Source of the DNA: Shinella granuli
GTDB lineage: Bacteria > Pseudomonadota > Alphaproteobacteria > Rhizobiales > Rhizobiaceae
Assembly (NCBI RefSeq): GCF_004341885.1
Contig: NZ_SLVX01000013.1
Coordinates: forward strand, 106,242 to 170,241
Length of the DNA: 64,000 nucleotides
Reading direction: 5' to 3'
The notes beneath the pieces are model-generated. The model made no database searches, was not told the DNA's origin, and worked only from the letters and a program-made list of their open reading frames with translations. Below are positions 63,158 to 64,000 of the stretch, piece by piece. Within the stretch, counting starts at the first letter, position 1. Every line of letters begins with the position of its first letter. The position numbers and the translations under genes are program-made.

Positions 63158-63793
63158 CTAACCCTTGGCCGCCTGGAGCTGGCGGTGCATCTCCTCGTCG
63201 TCGAGGGCGGTCGCGCGCTTGCTGGCCGGCCGCTCCTTCAGGCGGTCCCAATAGGCCTTGAATTCCGGCCGGGGCTCCAGCGAGCCGAATTGCAGGCCCC
63301 AGCTGATATGGGCGCCGACATAGACATCGGCGGCGGTAAAGCTCTCGCCGGTGATGTAGGGCTGGCGCGTGACGGCCAGCGACAGGCTGTCCATCACCGC
63401 GCCATAGCTGCCGCAGCCGATGCTGCGCTCGCGCTCCCTGGGAACCTCGATGCCGAAGGCCTTCAGCGAGACCGCCATTTCCAGCGGGCCGGCGGCGAAG
63501 AAGAGCCAGCGGTAATAGTCGCCGCGCTTCTCGACCGGCGGGGCGAGGCCGGCTTCGGGGAAGGCATCGGCGAGATAGGCGCAGATCGCCGCCGCTTCCG
63601 TCACCACGGTCTCGCCGTGGCGGATGGTCGGTACCTTGCCCATCGGGTTGATCGCCAGGAATTCCGGCGACTTCATCGAGCCGTCGAAGGTCAGCCATTC
63701 GATGCGGTAGGGCGCGCTGACCTCCTCCAGCATCCAGCGGGCGATGCGTCCGCGCGACATCGGGTTGCTATAGAAAACCAGTTCCTCGGCCAT
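63158..63793 (-). CDS. Glutathione S-transferase
   Basis: The 211-residue product has the thioredoxin-like N-terminal domain (E-E-L-V-F-Y-S-N-P-M-S-R-G-R with the candidate glutathione contact, N-P-M-G-K-V-P-T-I cis-Pro loop and E-A-A-A-I-C) and the helical C-terminal domain. It probably conjugates or reduces electrophiles with glutathione. The start has AGGAGG at a good distance. Confidence 0.88.
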   Translation of the reverse strand: MAEELVFYSNPMSRGRIARWMLEEVSAPYRIEWLTFDGSMKSPEFLAINPMGKVPTIRHGETVVTEAAAICAYLADAFPEAGLAPPVEKRGDYYRWLFFAAGPLEMAVSLKAFGIEVPRERERSIGCGSYGAVMDSLSLAVTRQPYITGESFTAADVYVGAHISWGLQFGSLEPRPEFKAYWDRLKERPASKRATALDDEEMHRQLQAAKG

Positions 63794-63864
63794 GCCGTCC
63801 TCCTCTTGCAAGCGCGGTCGGGAGGATAGGGCAGACGGATCCCGCCGCAAGAGGCCGCAACGAA

Positions 63865-63889
63865 AAAGCCCGGCGCTCGGCCGGGCTTT
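63865..63889. terminator. Bidirectional terminator between gst and icd
   Basis: AAAGCCCGGC (63865-63874) pairs with GCCGGGCTTT (63880-63889) around GCTCG, with flanking A and T runs. Confidence 0.85.
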
Positions 63890-63905
63890 CCCTGGTCTTT
63901 CTGGA

Positions 63906-64000
63906 TCAGGCCGCCATGGCCTTCCTGAGGTTCTCGTCGATCTTGTCGAGGAAGCCGGTGGTGGAGAGCCACGGCTGGTCGGGACCGATGAGGAGCGCGA
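63906..64000 (-). CDS. icd: NADP-dependent isocitrate dehydrogenase, C-terminal end
   Basis: Only the last 31 codons are in the window. They read ...LIGPDQPWLSTTGFLDKIDENL... to the final RKAMAA, which is the conserved C-terminus of the homodimeric NADP-isocitrate dehydrogenase found in rhizobia and eukaryotes. The gene runs off the right edge. It lies on the minus strand, ending 112 nt beyond the gst start. Confidence 0.8.
   Translation of the reverse strand, partial: ALLIGPDQPWLSTTGFLDKIDENLRKAMAA

Overview
The window is a high-G+C, densely coded piece of an alphaproteobacterial chromosome, most likely from the Rhizobiaceae (Sinorhizobium/Ensifer, Shinella, Rhizobium or Agrobacterium group; the genus cannot be fixed from this window). 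The basis is the gene content: BA14K, DUF2336 and BTLCP proteins, a eukaryote-type complex I subunit, a NADP isocitrate dehydrogenase with a eukaryote-like C-terminus, and rhizobial palindromic intergenic repeats. Most genes are chromosomal housekeeping genes: thrS, parE, tpiA-secG-pyrG, kdsA, eno, recA, alaS, folE, hisI, prmB.

Region 1 (1-2.9 kb) holds the 5' part of a lipoprotein gene, glyoxalase I, a double cold-shock-domain protein, a DUF192 protein and tRNA-Pro(TGG). Region 2 (2.9-11.3 kb) is the most interesting part. It carries two cobalamin riboswitches, one before metE plus a translationally coupled tandem-hotdog thioesterase, the other before nrdHIEF. Both sets encode B12-independent substitutes for B12-dependent enzymes (methionine synthase and ribonucleotide reductase). 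The block starts right after tRNA-Pro and ends at an imperfect copy of the 3' part of the same tRNA, as an island inserted at a tRNA gene would. No integrase gene is visible.

Region 3 (11.3-24.8 kb) has a complex I accessory subunit, tRNA-Arg(TCT), a BA14K protein with an orphan intrinsic terminator upstream (possible small RNA), a GlxA-type regulator, a LapG-like (BTLCP) protease next to a PilZ protein, PAS, rhomboid, CBS and patatin proteins, hisI, folE, an Fe-S scaffold-like protein, yidD, DUF2267, DUF1697, an RluB-type pseudouridine synthase and prmB. Region 4 (24.8-40.3 kb) begins with a possible gene remnant and a lower-G+C methyltransferase. It continues with thrS, an acyltransferase, an exported protein, two flavoenzyme genes, DUF2336, parE, a hydrolase, tpiA, secG and pyrG.

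Region 5 (40.4-50.2 kb) is an accessory block between pyrG and kdsA: an MFS exporter with a divergent TetR regulator and three operator-like palindromes, a glycosyltransferase, an isochorismatase-like hydrolase divergent from a GlxA-type regulator, a Ser/Thr kinase-UspA fusion coupled to a metallophosphoesterase, an FAD oxidoreductase and a glyoxalase-like protein. Region 6 (50.2-64 kb) holds kdsA, eno, a pseudouridine degradation operon (psuK-psuG), recA, alaS, a membrane diguanylate cyclase, a SulP transporter, an AraC-GyrI-like regulator, a glutathione transferase and the C-terminus of icd.

Most intergenic spaces are short. Intrinsic terminators are clear after tRNA-Arg, secG, pyrG, kdsA, eno, recA and alaS. 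Two short elements with perfect terminal inverted repeats (43.9 and 52.6 kb) and four copies of a 28-bp palindromic unit (28.1 and 40.4 kb) occupy several gaps. No CRISPR array, transposase, integrase or phage gene was seen.
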